Source of the DNA: Heterobasidion occidentale
Lineage: Eukaryota; Basidiomycota; Agaricomycetes; Russulales; Bondarzewiaceae
Length of the DNA: 64,000 nucleotides
Assembly (NCBI GenBank): GCA_039111635.1
Contig: JBCAQO010000005.1
Span: forward strand, 310,001 to 374,000
Reading direction: 5' to 3'
Shown piece by piece: positions 19,115 through 31,639 of the stretch (position 1 is the stretch's first letter; each line of letters opens with the position of its first letter). The notes beneath the pieces are model-generated. The model searched no databases. It saw nothing but the letters and a program-made list of their open reading frames with translations, and was not told where the DNA came from. The position numbers and the translations under genes were made by a program.

Positions 19115-22100
19115 ATGAGTACCGCCAAGACCCGGAACCGGAACCCCCGGACAAAGCCTTTCGACTGCCCAGCGTACCAGACCGACTACTGAAAGTCACT
19201 CAAGGAAACAGAAATTGGGTCCAGTACACGCAGAGATTCGGGGCGGTCGCCCTCCTAGCCAGAGCAGACGACCAACTCAAAAAGAAATACTACCTGAGGG
19301 ACTCAAGAAAGAACTCGCCGTGCGAGTCCTTCAGGACGGAGTACCAGATCGTTTTGAAGATCTAATAACTCAAACAGGGAAGCACGCGGAGTCAATGGAA
19401 GAAGAAGCTTTTCAAGAAGCTTACAGACCAATCCTATCGCCATACCAGGGAAGGAAAAGGAAGCGCGAAGGTACTGACAACGACATTTGTTTTAGTTGCA
19501 GTGAACCAGGACACTGGGCAAGGAACTGCCCAAACCGAAGGAACAAGAAGCCGAAGAAAACCCTATGGGAAAGGATGCAAGGAACCCCAGAACGGAACCG
19601 ATACCAGGAAAAGAAGCTCACGGAAGCTTCGGAGATACAGCATCTCTTGGAACAGATCTCGGATAGGCGCCAGCCAACGCCTATTCCGACAAGCAATCGG
19701 TTCTCGCCAATCGCACACTTATGCGAAGAAGCAGAGTCGAAGAAGATCCCAGACCAGCCATCTCGATCTCTTCGATCTCTCAGATTGTAAAAACAGGGGC
19801 ACCATCACTTCGAATTGAGATAGATCTCATAGGACTCAATAGGACGGCAAGAACCACTGTTAATCGACAGTGGAGCAACCGGCAACTTCATTAATCGCCG
19901 GTTCGTAGAGAAACATCGAGTTGCGACCATCCCCACTCGACCCATCCCCATAAATCATGTGGGAGGAGAATCACTAGGAAACATTACCGCACGGGTAAAC
20001 ATAGGCGTTCGCATTCACGGAGAAAATCGCGGAACGCACCAGGAACGAACCTTACTATTTGTCTCGGACATAGGAAAGGAGGACGTGATTCTAGGAACCG
20101 ACTGGTTGTTAAAGCACAACCCAGAAGTCGACTGGCATGCCTACGGGCTGCACCTCACGAGATGCCCACCCTCCTGTCTAATACAAGGAGGGCCGGTCAA
20201 GGCCAAAAGAGCCTTTAGGAAGAAAACAATATTCCCCACCCTCGAGGAGAACAGGATAGAGGCCGAGGGCTATCAGCGCCGGGACTACAGCATCCCATCA
20301 CAAAAGGCGGGAATACCTAGGACAGGCCGGAAAGTGGGAAACACTACAGTACCACATCCGCGGACAATACCTAAAGATCCGGGGTTCACAACCCGAAGGT
20401 TGAATGCGCATCTTCGCGCTCGGGCTAAACAAATGGAAGCCCCCACATGGGCCGAAGAAGATGCAACGGAAGACGGTAGCGGCAAGCCCGCACTTTCCTC
20501 CACGAACCTAGACGAAGATGGAGTATACCTCGTCAGGTACCTAGAAACGGGAGCTCTAGAAGCACTGGAACTATACAACGACTCCGAGGAAGGAGTAGAC
20601 ATCCACAGAGCCGAAACCCAGGAAAAGTCGCAGCCTTGGGGCATGCGCGAAGAAAAGTCGCGACCTTGGGGTACGCGCGAAGACAAATCGCGGCCTAGGG
20701 GCACGCGTGAAGACAAGGAAAATCAGTCGCAGCCTTGGGGCGCGCGCAAAGAATTCAAGGATAAGTCGCAACCTAGGGGCAAGCGCGAAGACCCGCTCGG
20801 GCGGAACCAAAGAAACAGACCAAGCATACTAACTCACAGCGCTTAGCGGAAGAAGCCGCAAAGGAAAGCCGGAGTTATCATTCGAGGAAATCGTACCAAA
20901 GGAATACTGGGACTACAAAGAAGTATTCACCGGACGACCCAAAGGACGGCTCCCACCGGAAAGACCATGGGACCATCATATTGACATCAAGGAGGGCATG
21001 GAACACTCGTTACGCCCCAAACTCTACAGTCTAAGTCCTATCGAACAGGCCGAGCTCAAGAAATTTATAGAGGAAAATCTGGCCAAGGGATTCATCAGGG
21101 AATCCAAGTCACACATCGCATCACCCTTCTTTTTCGTCAAAAAGAAGAACGGAAAATTGCGGCCAGTCATGGATTATCGACGGTTAAACGAGATAACCGT
21201 GAAGAACAAGTACCCCCTGCCGATAATCCAGGAACTTTTAGACCTACTCAAGGATGCGGAATACCTCTCGCTTATGGATGTTGACACAGGTTTCAACAAC
21301 ATAAAGATGTTTGAGAAGGATATTCACAAGGCGGCATTCCTAACGAATCTAGGAATGTACGAACCCCTCGTCATGTACTTCGGATTAACGAACTCGCCGG
21401 CCACCTTCCAAACCATGATGAACTCGCTCTTCAAGGACCTCATCTACTCGGGGAAGGTTGCGATCTACATGGACGACATCTTGGTATTCACCAAGACCAT
21501 GGAAGAACACATCCGAATCGTACGGCAGGTCCTCCAAATATTGAAGGACAACGATCTCTACCTGCAGCCATCGAAATGCCATTTCCACAAGAATAAACTG
21601 ACGTACTTGGGGTACGTCATATCGCATGGACACCTGGAAATGGATCCAGTCAAGGTAGAAGGAATCGCGCAGTGGCCGACGCCCACTCGCGTCAAGGAAG
21701 TACAGTCCTTCCTTGGATTCTGCAATTTTTATCGCAGATTTATAAAGGATTACTCGAAAGTAGCACGACCGCTATTCGAGTTAACACAGAAGGAACACGC
21801 CTGGGTATGGACCCCAGGATGCGAGCAGGCCTTCCAACAGCTTAGGAAGGCATTCACCGAGTCACCTGTACTAATCATGCCGGATACGGAACAGCCATTC
21901 CGCATCGAATGCGATGCCTCTGATTTTGCTACAGGTGCAGTACTCTCGCAACAGGCCAAGGACGGCAAGTGGCACCCATGTGCCTATATATCGAAATCCC
22001 TTGCACCCGCAGAACGAAACTACCAATATACGACAAGGAACTTCTGGCGGTAGTACGGTCGTTCGAAGCATGGAGACATTACTTGGAAGGCGCCACACAC

Positions 22101-25100
22101 CAGGTCGACGTCTGGACCGATCATAAGAATCTGGAATGGTTCAGGACATCACAGAAACTAAATCGTCGACAAGCCCGGTGGTCGCTTTATTTGTCACGCT
22201 TCGACTACAAACTCACACACAAGGCGGGGACCACGAATAAATCAGACGGTCTGTCTCGGAGGCCAGACCATAAAGAGGGGGTGGAATTAGACAATTCGGG
22301 AGAAGTCCTCCTCGGGCCGGAAATTTTCGATAAAACAACCCAGCCAAACTCCCGGACCCCCTTCACAGAAGCAACAAACATCAGATCTGTCCATCTCGGC
22401 GCAACAGATCTGATAGAACCTCTCGATCCACAGAAGATCTTCCACCTTAGGGCAACGGGAAGAACGGCGGTTACCATGATCGAGACGGAGCTTAGGGACC
22501 GCATCATAGCAGGAAACAGGGAAGACCCCTGGCTATTGGAAATACTGAAACAGGTCAATGAACTCGGACCAAGATCCCTCAAGAAAGGCTTGCAGGAATG
22601 GAACGAAGAGGACGGCCTCGTACTACATCGCGGAAAGGTTTACGTACCGTCAAACGGAGAACTACGAAGGGACATAATCAAACGGCATCACGACAACCGA
22701 ACAGCGGGACATCCAGGAGTTAGAGGTACCCTGGCGTCAGTCGGTCAAGACTATACTTGGCCTGGAATGTCTAACACGGTACAACAATACGTGGAAGGAT
22801 GCGCAATATGTCAATCAACGAAGAACGACACACACCCGACAATGGTGCCGTTACAGCCTACGGAGATACCGGACCGACCATTCGGAACAATCACAATGGA
22901 TTTTATTACAGATCTCCCGGAGTCAAATGGATACGACTCGATACACGTGGTCACGGATCGGTTAACGAAGACAACGATCATCACCCCTTGCAAGAAGACG
23001 ATCGATTCCGACGGAACGGCGAAATTACTCTTAGATCACACATGGCGACGGTACGGATTACCGGACAAGATAATTTCGGACCGCGGAACACAATTTGCGT
23101 CTAAAGTAGCACAGGCGCTACTAGAAGAATTAGGAATCAAGTCATCCCTTAGCACGGCCTACCACCCACAGACGGATGGAGCAACGGAACGGATGAACCA
23201 GGAACTGGAGCAATACCTCAGGGCATTTTGCAGCTCCACACAGGACGACTGGGCCGAACTTATTCCCTATGCAGAATATGCCCACAACTCACACCAGCAC
23301 TCGGCGACAAAGATCTCGCCGTTCGAGCTCCTTCATGGATACCAACCAAGAGCTTACCCTGCAATCGTCGGAAACACAAATGTACCCACTGCCGACAAGC
23401 GCCTAGAACTGTTAAAGAAAGCACAGCAAGAAGCAAAGGCCAGTTTGGAAATTGCAGCAGAATCCATGAAGACTCAGCACGACAAGTTTGGGGTAGAACT
23501 TCCCCCATTCAAGAAAGGCGATCAAGTATGGCTCGACGGAAAGAACATACACACGGATCACCCCTCGGAGAAGTTAAGGCCAAAAAGATTTGGGCCATTC
23601 AAGATTTTGGACACCATAGGAACGGTTAACTATCGGCTAGAGTTGCCGAAGAATTGGAGGAAGATACACAACGTCTTCCATGCCTCGCGGTTAACCATGT
23701 ACAAGGAGAACACCACTCACGGTCCAAACTATAGGAAACCTCCACCCGACCTCATCGAAGGACAGGAAGAATTTGAGGTCGAAAGAATTATAGCATCCCG
23801 CCGCTTTGGACGTTGGAAGACCCTACAATACCTAGTCAAATGGAAAGGGTACCCGGAATCCGACAACTCATGGGAATCAGCGGACGCGGTCAAGAACGCA
23901 AAGGAGGAAGTTAGCGACTTCCACAGGAAATACCCACTGGCAGTCCGAGGCATGGAGCCGTCTACTCGGGAATTACAACTCGCACTCGACAGAAACCAGA
24001 TAGTGGAACTGTGCGACAGACAAATTCGGCTAATGAAGACCTCGGCAGGGAAGAAACTACTCGACGCAGGTTTAACGGTCAAACAAGCGGAGACCACAAT
24101 ACAGGAAGAAACCTCGAGACGGAAGCTGACACAGACATCAGCAGGAAAGAAACTACTAGGCGCAGGACTAACGGTTAAACAGGCAGAAACCGCTATACAG
24201 GAAGAATCCATAAGGCGCAAGTTACTCGTTCACCCAATAGGGAAGAAACTACTAGCCACGGGAGCCACGGTCGCACACATACGAGCATCCATGGTGGATG
24301 AAGAATACAGGCGAAAGCTCAGGAAAACAAAGCTAGGAAGACGGCTCCTAGCTACCGGCGGACGCCGGCGGAAATCAGGTTGGGACTCAAGAAAGCCCAA
24401 CCATTGTTACCCAGTGGACAGATCATTATGCATCGACAAGGGAAGAACCTCACCTATGACACAGAGAGTCTAGGAAAGAGCACTCAGACGAATAAACGCG
24501 AACGCGCTCAGGAAACGAAGGTGGCCCCTTCCTCTTCCTCTCGCACATCGACATATTCCCCTGGAGTCAAACACGAGTCAAGGAAATCCCAGAAATCAAC
24601 ATGGGCCAGGAAGAATGCGGATGAACAAGTATCAAATTGGAGATACCGCGCAGTCAAGGACCTGGAGAGACAAATGACCAAGGGACTCGCTTGGAAAAAG
24701 GATTCACTTCGTCAAAATGCCGACGAAGACGACGGATCAGAAGAAGGCTCGGTTCACACACCGGAAAGAAGGACACGTCTTATCAAAACGCCGATGAAGA
24801 CTACATGGACGAAGGCTCGGATTACTCGCCGGACGGAGAAGAATACGAAGACGCTATGGACCTAGACAGCGTCAACGGAGAATGGAGGAAAGGACCCCTC
24901 TCCCGAAGAAGAGAGAAGAAGAAGACAGGATCAGAAATGTCCTATCACCAACAGGACTCACCCCTTCTCCGCGCCGCAACAAACACCCCCCACACCATAC
25001 ACACCATATGGAAGCGGCGCTTGGCGTCTCGGCAAGAGACATCGACTCAGACGAGGACACACCGCCTCGTACCCCTAGTACCCCGACTCTGACGGAGATA

Positions 25101-25638
25101 TACAGATAACCTCCGAAGACGAGCAACGAAAATTCGACATGGCCGAAGAATAGGAGACCTATCAATTAAAGACACCCCTGGACGGCTACCAGGTGGCATG
25201 GATATTGACAGTCTAAACACACACAGAACGGCCAGCGCTATCTATTACGATACCGCAGGAAACAGGATACCTCACGCCCCACTCGAGCACAGCGGGCAGC
25301 GCTTCGAAACGAAGCCCCTTGGAGAACCACCCAACTAGCGAATTGTTATGGAAGGACACCGACAGTAATCTTGGCCGATTAACTATCGATCCCAATGCCA
25401 TGGACACCAAGATGATCTTGGCCGATCACCTATCGCGGAGTTGGAACCAGAAATATCCAGAGAGGAACAGCGATGGCAAGAGATTCAAACCCAGCAGATT
25501 GGCCAAGCAGGACCAAACGAAGCAGGGCCTATATTAGAGAGCCCACGCGGAATCTCCCCACTCTCCCTTGACCACCCTCTACTCGCACCCCCTCTACTAG
25601 ACAGCAAGTGGTACAATAACCCAGAGCTGTACCACTAG
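19115..25638 (+). pseudogene. E3 gag-pro-pol with extension, broken by small indels
   Basis: Same domains as E1: zinc knuckle CFSCSEPGHWARNC (19488-19530), protease DSGATG (19867), RT YMDDILVF (21468), RNase H, HHCC/DDE integrase (22690-23200), chromodomain (23760-23930), four helical repeats (24000-24360), acidic tail to 25638. Relative to E1 there are losses in a C run near 19131, a G run near 19300, a G near 19732, two bases near 19855, a 5-bp insertion near 20803, a C near 22022 and a base near 24360. Conversely pol through the repeats is one open frame here (21969-24473), where E1 is broken. The two copies carry different lesions. Confidence 0.9.
20625..20800 (+). repeat. Minisatellite in E3 protease-RT linker
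   Basis: About five copies of a roughly 30-bp unit encoding KSxPxGxRE, for example SQPWGMREE and SRPRGTRED. The same array is in E1 at about 5560-5735. The translated linker is highly charged and Pro/Gly-rich. Confidence 0.85.
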
Positions 25639-26050
25639 ATCTCTCCTACGACCCCCAAGAGAATGCCTGACGAACGGACCCGCGCGTTGCCATATACAAC
25701 GCAGTCAAAGTCATGCTCGAACTCGCGCTCCGCGCTCTGCAAGACATTGACGCATACGCACACACACCGTCGGAACCATCCCCTCAGGTTTTCCCTACCA
25801 GTCCTGAGTCCTCCTCATCACCGTCTTTACCGTCACTCCCGGTTCCACCTATGCCACGCCCACCGACACCGGCTAGACGCTAGTCAAACCAACGTCCCGG
25901 ACCACGCATCATTATGCTTCCCCTTCGCCTGACTCACGCCTAGTCAATCCCCACTCTATCATTGCAAAGCACTACCCGACTTCTGCCTTGGCCTACATAT
26001 CGCACAACCCAACCGACCATTACCCATTGCGCTATATGTGAGGCCGAGGT

Positions 26051-26064
26051 TAGAAAGGGGGTGG
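26051..26064 (+). promoter_or_regulatory. E3 polypurine tract
   Basis: AGAAAGGGGGTGG immediately before the 3' LTR, identical to the tract in E1. Confidence 0.8.
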
Positions 26065-26882
26065 TGTTAAGAGCCGGCTCATAACACATGATATATGATC
26101 ACCCGATCATATGACACGCGGTCTATGACCAACGGATATGGCCTATACCCGGTGACCGACCTTTTGACTTCACCAACGGACATTGAGTTATCTTATCTTA
26201 TCTTCTACCCTGATCAGCGATCATGTCATCACAGTTACCTGAACGGTTCCTGTTCCTGGTTCTGTCCCTGCCCCAACGGTTTGTTCGTTGATTCTTCGAT
26301 CGTTGATCGTTTGCTTCTATTTACCTCGGTACCTTGAAGCACGGACCTTCTGTCGATCTTGCCCTAAAGTAGTTTACGTATATATAGAACGAGCCAGATA
26401 CCTGTATCGCCAGCTCGTTCACCTTTGTTACTCCCCACCTGTTCTTACTCTTGACCTTGGTACTAGCCATACCTCTGCTATATCATAGTCTTTGCCAATA
26501 GGCCAGACTCTTGATTGTCAATAGAACATCTGCTTGAGCATTGGTTTAACTTGCCCTGCGCTTCTCTCTATCGTCATCCTCAACCACTCAGTCGTCATCT
26601 CAATACTGGCTGAGTTCTACACAGGACTAGCAGTATTCTATCTCGACTTTAGTGGGCAGCATATCTACTGCCATCCAGGTCCGCATCAGGTCGTACCCGC
26701 ACATCTGTGGGAAAACCTTTGTGCATTCCTGGAGACGCGATACCATCACGAATCCCTCGTACATCCCGAATTACGCACTCAAGTAGCCGCTGGTGCCTTC
26801 ATCGGACGTACTTGGATTTGGCACGTCCCTCAGTGACTCAGGAGCCTCCTGGCACATCACGTGCGAAGACCAGGTCTTAACA
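26065..26882 (+). repeat. E3 3' LTR, 818 bp, variant U3
   Basis: Same termini as the 5' LTR and apparently identical from the TATA box to the end. Within U3, about 26203-26304 is unrelated to the matching part of the 5' LTR, and flanking bases differ at several points. Confidence 0.93.
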
Positions 26883-29390
26883 GATCGCCAGGTCATCCAC
26901 TGAAGCCGCGACTATGACGATGCCATTTTCGAGTCGGCACCAAAAGATGCCATGGTCAACTGAGCAGCGCGTGAGCTTCAGCTTCGCGAAAGCGGCGCAG
27001 AGCCGCTTGTACCAGCGGTGTCCCGACTGCTTGAGGCCATAGATGGTTTTGTGGAGTAGACACACCTTGTGTTCTTCGCCCGGTTTTGCAAAGCCCGGTG
27101 GCTGCTCCATGTAGATCTCCTCTTCGAGCTCTCCGTTCAAGTAGGCATTCTTGACGTCCATCTGGTCGACCTCCCAGTTCTCGCGGGCCGCGAGCGCGAG
27201 CAGGACGCGCAAGGACTCGAGTTTGCTGACCGGCGCGAAGGTGTCGGTGTAATCAAGTCCGGGGACCTGGGTAAAGCCCTGCGCGACGAGCCGGACTTTG
27301 TATTTGGCGATGTTGCCCTCCGCGTCGCGCTTCGTCCTGAAGACGAGCTTGCTGCCGACAACATTGACACCTGGGGGTGGCCGGTCGACGAGGGTGTAGG
27401 TGCCAAAGTGGTTGATCATGGCCAGTTCCTCGAGAATTGCTGCCTCCCACTTCGGCCAATCCTTCCCACGGCGTGCTTCCTCAAAATTTCTAGGTTCGAG
27501 GTCCGCTCCCACACTCGCAGCCATCGCGCGCTCGAAAGCTGCGCGTCCCTCCTCTTCCCCTGTGTCGTCCTCGTCCTCTGCCTGCGTGGCGCTCGACTCT
27601 ACCGCACCTGGACCGGCCGCAAGACCTGCCGTCGGAAAGAGGGACCTTGGAAGGCCGGTTGCGACACCTTCTCCTCGTTCGAGGCGTCGCACGTACTCGG
27701 ACGGCCGCGCGTATCGACGGGGACGTCCCTGGTGCTCGTAGGTCGATGTCTCCTCGTCAGGAGCGTCGGCGGCAGCGACGGGGGCGTCCTGGGATGCGAC
27801 AGGGGTCGAATCCGGAGGCGCAGGGACGCCGGGAGCGTCCTGAGGCGTCACCAGGACGTCTGAGTGCTCCCCCTCGGTGAGTTCCCCTCCATGGTCGGAG
27901 TTTCGAGGGCTGGGTGGGTGCGATTCGACTGCGGACGGCGCAGGCGACGGCGCGCGCGCAGACGGCGTTGCGGACGGCGCAGACGACGACGAGGCGTCCG
28001 GACGCGGCGCAGGCGGGACGTTCGGGGCGTCGTGTGGCCTGGGCTCCCCCTCGACCTGAACGGTCGCGTCTGCGGCATCGGGGCGTCCCCCCTCTGCGAA
28101 AACGACGTTCCGCTCGATGCTGACGCGTCGTTTGCCCGGCCAGTAGACACGATAGCCTTTGCTAGCGGTATCGTATCCGACAAAGCGGGCCTCGTCCCCC
28201 TTTGGGCTCAGTTTCTTCCGCCCGTCAATTTTGACCCAAACCTTGCAACCCCACTCGTGCAGGTTCCGGAGATCCGGCTTCTTGCCCGTTGCGGCCTCGA
28301 GAGGGGTCATTCCCTTGAGTGCACGGGTCCCAGTTCTGTTCCAGATCCAAACACAGTGGCTGATTGCCTCTGCCCATAGGTACTTCGGGAGACCTGCATC
28401 CAAGAGCATTGCAACGGCACGGCCGACGAGCGTGCCGTTCAGGCGTTCAGCACGTCCGTTCTGCTGCGGCGAGTCATGGACAGTCAACTCGTGATGGGTT
28501 CCGCGACTTGCGAGATGGCCGTTGAATTCCTTTGAGGTATACTCGCCGCCGCGGTCCGACCGGAGGACACTGATGCGTGCGCCACGGTGCACTTCTACCC
28601 ACTTCTCATGAGTGCAGTATGAGGTAAGTGTTTCCGCCTTCGTCTTCTGAAACTTCGTGGCTAACTCCATAGTTGCTTCATCCAGGTACGACGAGAAATA
28701 CAGTGCGCCGCCAATCGACGGCGTCTGTGCGGGGCCCCATACGTCGGTGTGGCACCGTCCACCATAGTTTTCGGCGCGCGGAGTTGAACTCTCCTGCGGA
28801 AACGGTGCGCGGTGGATTTTCGCGCGCACGCATGCCTCGCACTGCTCGTTGCCATCCTCATCATCATCGGCTGCGGGGACTAGTGTGATTCCGTGGACGA
28901 GTCCCTTACGGACGAGTTCCTTGCATTGTCGAGTGCCAACGTGACCCAACCGCCGGTGCAACTGAGCCGGCGTGAGTGCGACTGCTTTGCTTGTGGCCGC
29001 ATTGGCCTGTAAGGGAACCCTGCGTGGGCTCGTGAAAGTGTAGAGCCCGCCGGTGAGGGGCACACAGCCGATCTGGTGGTCATCGCGATTCCGAATCGTG
29101 GCTCGGCCCCCTCTGAATGACACGGCGCAGCCGTTCTTGTCCGCGCGCGGGACCGATAACAGAGTGAATGCCATGCCAGGGGCATAGAGCACATCTCGTA
29201 GGATGATGGGGGATGTTTTGCCCTTGTCGTTGGGGATCTCCACCCTCAGGTTCCCGCGTCCGGTTGCCATGAAGGTTCCACCATCTGCGGCGGTGATGGG
29301 TTCAGGAGTAATACTGACAAAGTCCTCCATTTCTTCTTTGTAGGGCGACATGTGATGGCTAGCCCCGTTGTCATCAGGTCTCGGGATTCC
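26883..29390 (-). mobile_element. Ty1/copia retrotransposon remnant
   Basis: Encodes protease, integrase and RT in copia order. Cut at its 3' end by E3's 3' LTR and at its 5' end by the assembly gap, so no LTR of its own is visible. Confidence 0.9.
26883..29390 (-). pseudogene. copia pol fragment: protease, integrase, partial RT
   Basis: One open frame read down the minus strand from the gap. Protease motif DNGASHHM near 29370; integrase finger (HRRLGH..CEACVRAK) then DDE residues in HTDVWGP, RSDRGGEY and NGRAERLNGT; a long Pro/Ala/Ser-rich disordered linker (about 27600-28050); RT with the copia motifs DTFAPVSKLESLR, DVKNAYLNGELEEEIYMEQPPGF (27100-27175) and catalytic SVDDL at about 26890. 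It ends within a few codons of SVDDL in E3's LTR. The RT thumb, RNase H and 3' LTR are missing, so it cannot be active. G+C is higher than in the neighbouring gypsy elements. Confidence 0.9.
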
Positions 29391-29490
29391 NNNNNNNNNN
29401 NNNNNNNNNNNNNNNNNNNNNNNNNNNNNNNNNNNNNNNNNNNNNNNNNNNNNNNNNNNNNNNNNNNNNNNNNNNNNNNNNNNNNNNNNN
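29391..29490. other. Assembly gap (100 N)
   Basis: Exactly 100 N, which usually stands for a gap of unknown length. It separates the copia remnant from an intron of the hydrolase gene, so the real junction and the hydrolase 5' exons are not seen. Confidence 0.99.
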
Positions 29491-29580
29491 GTCATCATAT
29501 ACTTCCAAGGCATGTACATTTATATAATGTCTACCTTAACCTCGTACTGACAAACTAAAAACCCCGCTTGTATGTCACAG

Positions 29581-30284
29581 GCAACGCCGGCAACCCTCTG
29601 AATCGCCTCCCCGTCTTTGATGCGCTACTCTCGGCGATGCCCTCCGTGACCATTCTCGCTGTAGCGCCTCGCTCATACTGGACGTCGTCCATGCGCACCC
29701 CCACGCAGTCCGGCCTCACGCAAGACTACACCCGCGTGTTGACTTACGCCGCCGCCCGCTTCCCCGCTTCCAACCTCGTCGTCTACGGGCACTCCCTCGG
29801 CGGCGCCATAGCTCCCTGTGTCCTCGCCCAGATCCCGTCTGCCCAGCTGCCCCGCGTGCGCGGCCTCGTCCTCGAGAACCCCTTCTCGTCCGTCCCCGCC
29901 ATGCTCCGCGCGCTGTACCCGCAAAAGTGGTTGCCGTATCACCACATGGGTCCGCTCGTGTGGGACAGGTGGGACGCGCTGCGCGCGGTCGAAGCGCCGC
30001 CGGAGGGCTCGGTGCTGCGGAGCGTGCTGGGAAGGACGGCGGTGTTTGTGAGCGAGAGGGACGAGGTCGTGCCGCCGCAGATGGGGTGCGATATCTTCGC
30101 GAGGTGTCAGGGCTCGAGGAAGGGAGAACTTGGTGCTGATCTAGGGAGGTTGGTTGTGGTGCATGGGGCGCTGCATGAGGATGCATGGAGGAAGCGGCAA
30201 TGGGTGCTGGAGATGAAAGCGTATATCCAAGGGGTTGAGAGGATCTCGCGCATCGGAGAGGGGGATGCTGACTCGAAGAAATGA
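29581..30284 (+). CDS. Alpha/beta hydrolase, Bem46/ABHD13-like, 5' exons missing
   Basis: Last exon of a serine hydrolase. It starts at an intron acceptor (TATGTCACAG before 29581, with branch-like CTGAC near 29546) and opens with GNAGN, the end of the family's HGNAGN oxyanion motif, so the start codon lies in exons lost at the gap. The triad is visible: Ser in GHSLGGA, Asp in SERDEVVP, His in HGALHEDAW. Bem46/ABHD12/13 proteins are membrane-anchored hydrolases, probably acting on lipids or acyl groups; the anchor would be in the missing N-terminus. About 234 residues remain. It converges on the GST gene ending at 30374, 89 bp away. The upstream intron borders the gap and the copia remnant. 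Confidence 0.85.
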
Positions 30285-30373
30285 TCGCGTCACACCGGAA
30301 CAACTAAATTATGAATCAAGTTTATTTATGGGTACGCTTCGAAGCTCTGATCCTAATGAACAACCATTCACAG

Positions 30374-31212
30374 TCAAGCAGACCTCAACCCTTCCTCGTC
30401 GACAACCTTCCACTTGCGGAAAGTCTCTGCCAACTTTGCCCACCTCCCTTCGTCCGCGGCCATCAGCTCCGTCCACTCCTTGGAATTAGTCCCCAACATA
30501 TCCTCGAGCCATAACAAGCTCGCATAGACGGAGATGTCCGCGAAGGAGGGTGCGTCGCCCATGACGAACGCGGTCCCTTTGCTATTCTCTTTTAACCAAC
30601 CATCGATCTCCGTGAGCCCTTGCCGTGCCGTGCTCCACAGCGCGGTTCGAGCTTCACCCTGCGGCGTATACTGTTCGAGCGTCTTCCCAAACAAGGCCTC
30701 TCGCGTGCGCCGGAAGAACTCCGCGCTGGGAGGATTGAGTTTCAGCGTGGTGGGCAGCGCGATAAGGGTGAAGATATAACCGCCGACTTTCTGGTCCCAG
30801 ACGTCGATGAACATCGCGTGGAGGGCGTCCGTACCCGCGGGGACGAGCGTGAACGGCGTGCTCGGGTACGTGGCGTCCAGGTACTGCGCGATCTTAAACG
30901 AGTCGACGACGACCGCGCCGGTCGCGAGGTCCTGTATGACCGGCATTGTGTACAGCGGCTCGCCAGCCCTGGTACCTGTGGGCCCCGCGCCTAACTTCCT
31001 GCAGACGGCCGCAATGTCGGGGTACTCGACCCACACGGTCTTGTACGGGAGGGCCTTCATGTTGAGTGCGAATCTATGACCGGTCGGGGGCGCGGTGAGT
31101 AAGTGCGTGTGTCCGACAGGAGGGATCAGTTCGCGCACCTCGTTTTCCATGTATTGGGGGACCACGCTTTGGTGGGGGTCTTGGAGGGGATATCGTACAG
31201 AATGATGGTCAT
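30374..31212 (-). CDS. GST A: etherase-like glutathione S-transferase (GSTFuA type)
   Basis: Two exons, 31212-31139 and 31073-30374, with a 65-bp GT-AG intron (31138-31074) splitting an Arg codon; 257 residues. The thioredoxin-like N-terminal domain reads ILYDIPSKTP..AWSPNTWKTR and ALPYKTVWVEYPDI, matching the fungal class related to bacterial LigE beta-etherases. The C-terminal helical domain includes FRRTREALFGK and FVMGDAPSFADISVYA. Such enzymes conjugate or bind aromatic wood extractives and lignin fragments in the cytosol; the substrate here is inferred only from family. Homologous to B and C (tandem) and D and E (about 20 kb away). A TATTTAAG box lies 62 bp upstream of the ATG. Confidence 0.93.
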
Positions 31213-31273
31213 GATGGATATGTGTGAATTGGACGCTGGATACGCTGCTGGAAATGCTCTCGTCCGACGCGCA

Positions 31274-31281
31274 CTTAAATA
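31274..31281 (-). promoter_or_regulatory. TATA box of GST A
   Basis: TATTTAAG on the minus strand, about 62 bp before the ATG. GST D has the same TATTTAAG (52176-52183), GST C has TATTTAGG (34082-34089), and the pseudogene has TATGTAAG (32767-32774). Confidence 0.6.
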
Positions 31282-31639
31282 CTCCTCCGCGAAGATGGTA
31301 AGAATCAACAGCCATCGATGTCGCAGGTGACTCGTGAGTAAGTGGGGAGACGGATTGGTAACACGGCCGAAGGGGTTGCTCAGCAGATCAGTGAGGGTAG
31401 TAACTTTCACCGACGAGGGCTTCTGGCGAAGCCGTGAATGCACGAAGAGGCATGAACCGCCTGCCTGGCCGGCGGTTTCCCTGCGAAAGAGCTCACCAAG
31501 TCGATTAGAGATCGACACACATTTTTCTAGGGTTTTACCAATGACATTTGCAAGCTGAATTTTTGAATTCTTCCATCGGATAGCTAGGAAAATGTGTGAA
31601 GCTGTGTTGTGGAAACTCTTCGTACTACTACTGGTGACA

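Larger units (their letters stand above)
17999..26882 (+). mobile_element. E3: chromodomain Ty3/gypsy retrotransposon, defective, with mismatched LTRs
   Basis: Plus-strand copy of the E1 family with the same order: LTR, self-priming site, gag-pro, pol with chromodomain, repeat and acidic extension, purine tract, LTR. Unlike E1 it has several one- to five-base indels in coding regions. The 5' LTR is 805 bp and the 3' LTR 818 bp, and their U3 regions are of different types. The five bases before it (CAATA) and after it (GATCG) do not match, so no target duplication is seen. Together these suggest a hybrid produced by recombination between two elements of the family. Confidence 0.93.

Noticed and set aside
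27069..27863. 264-codon plus-strand frame opposite the copia pol.
   Set aside because: Antisense to a well-supported RT/linker region with high G+C, which favours long chance frames.
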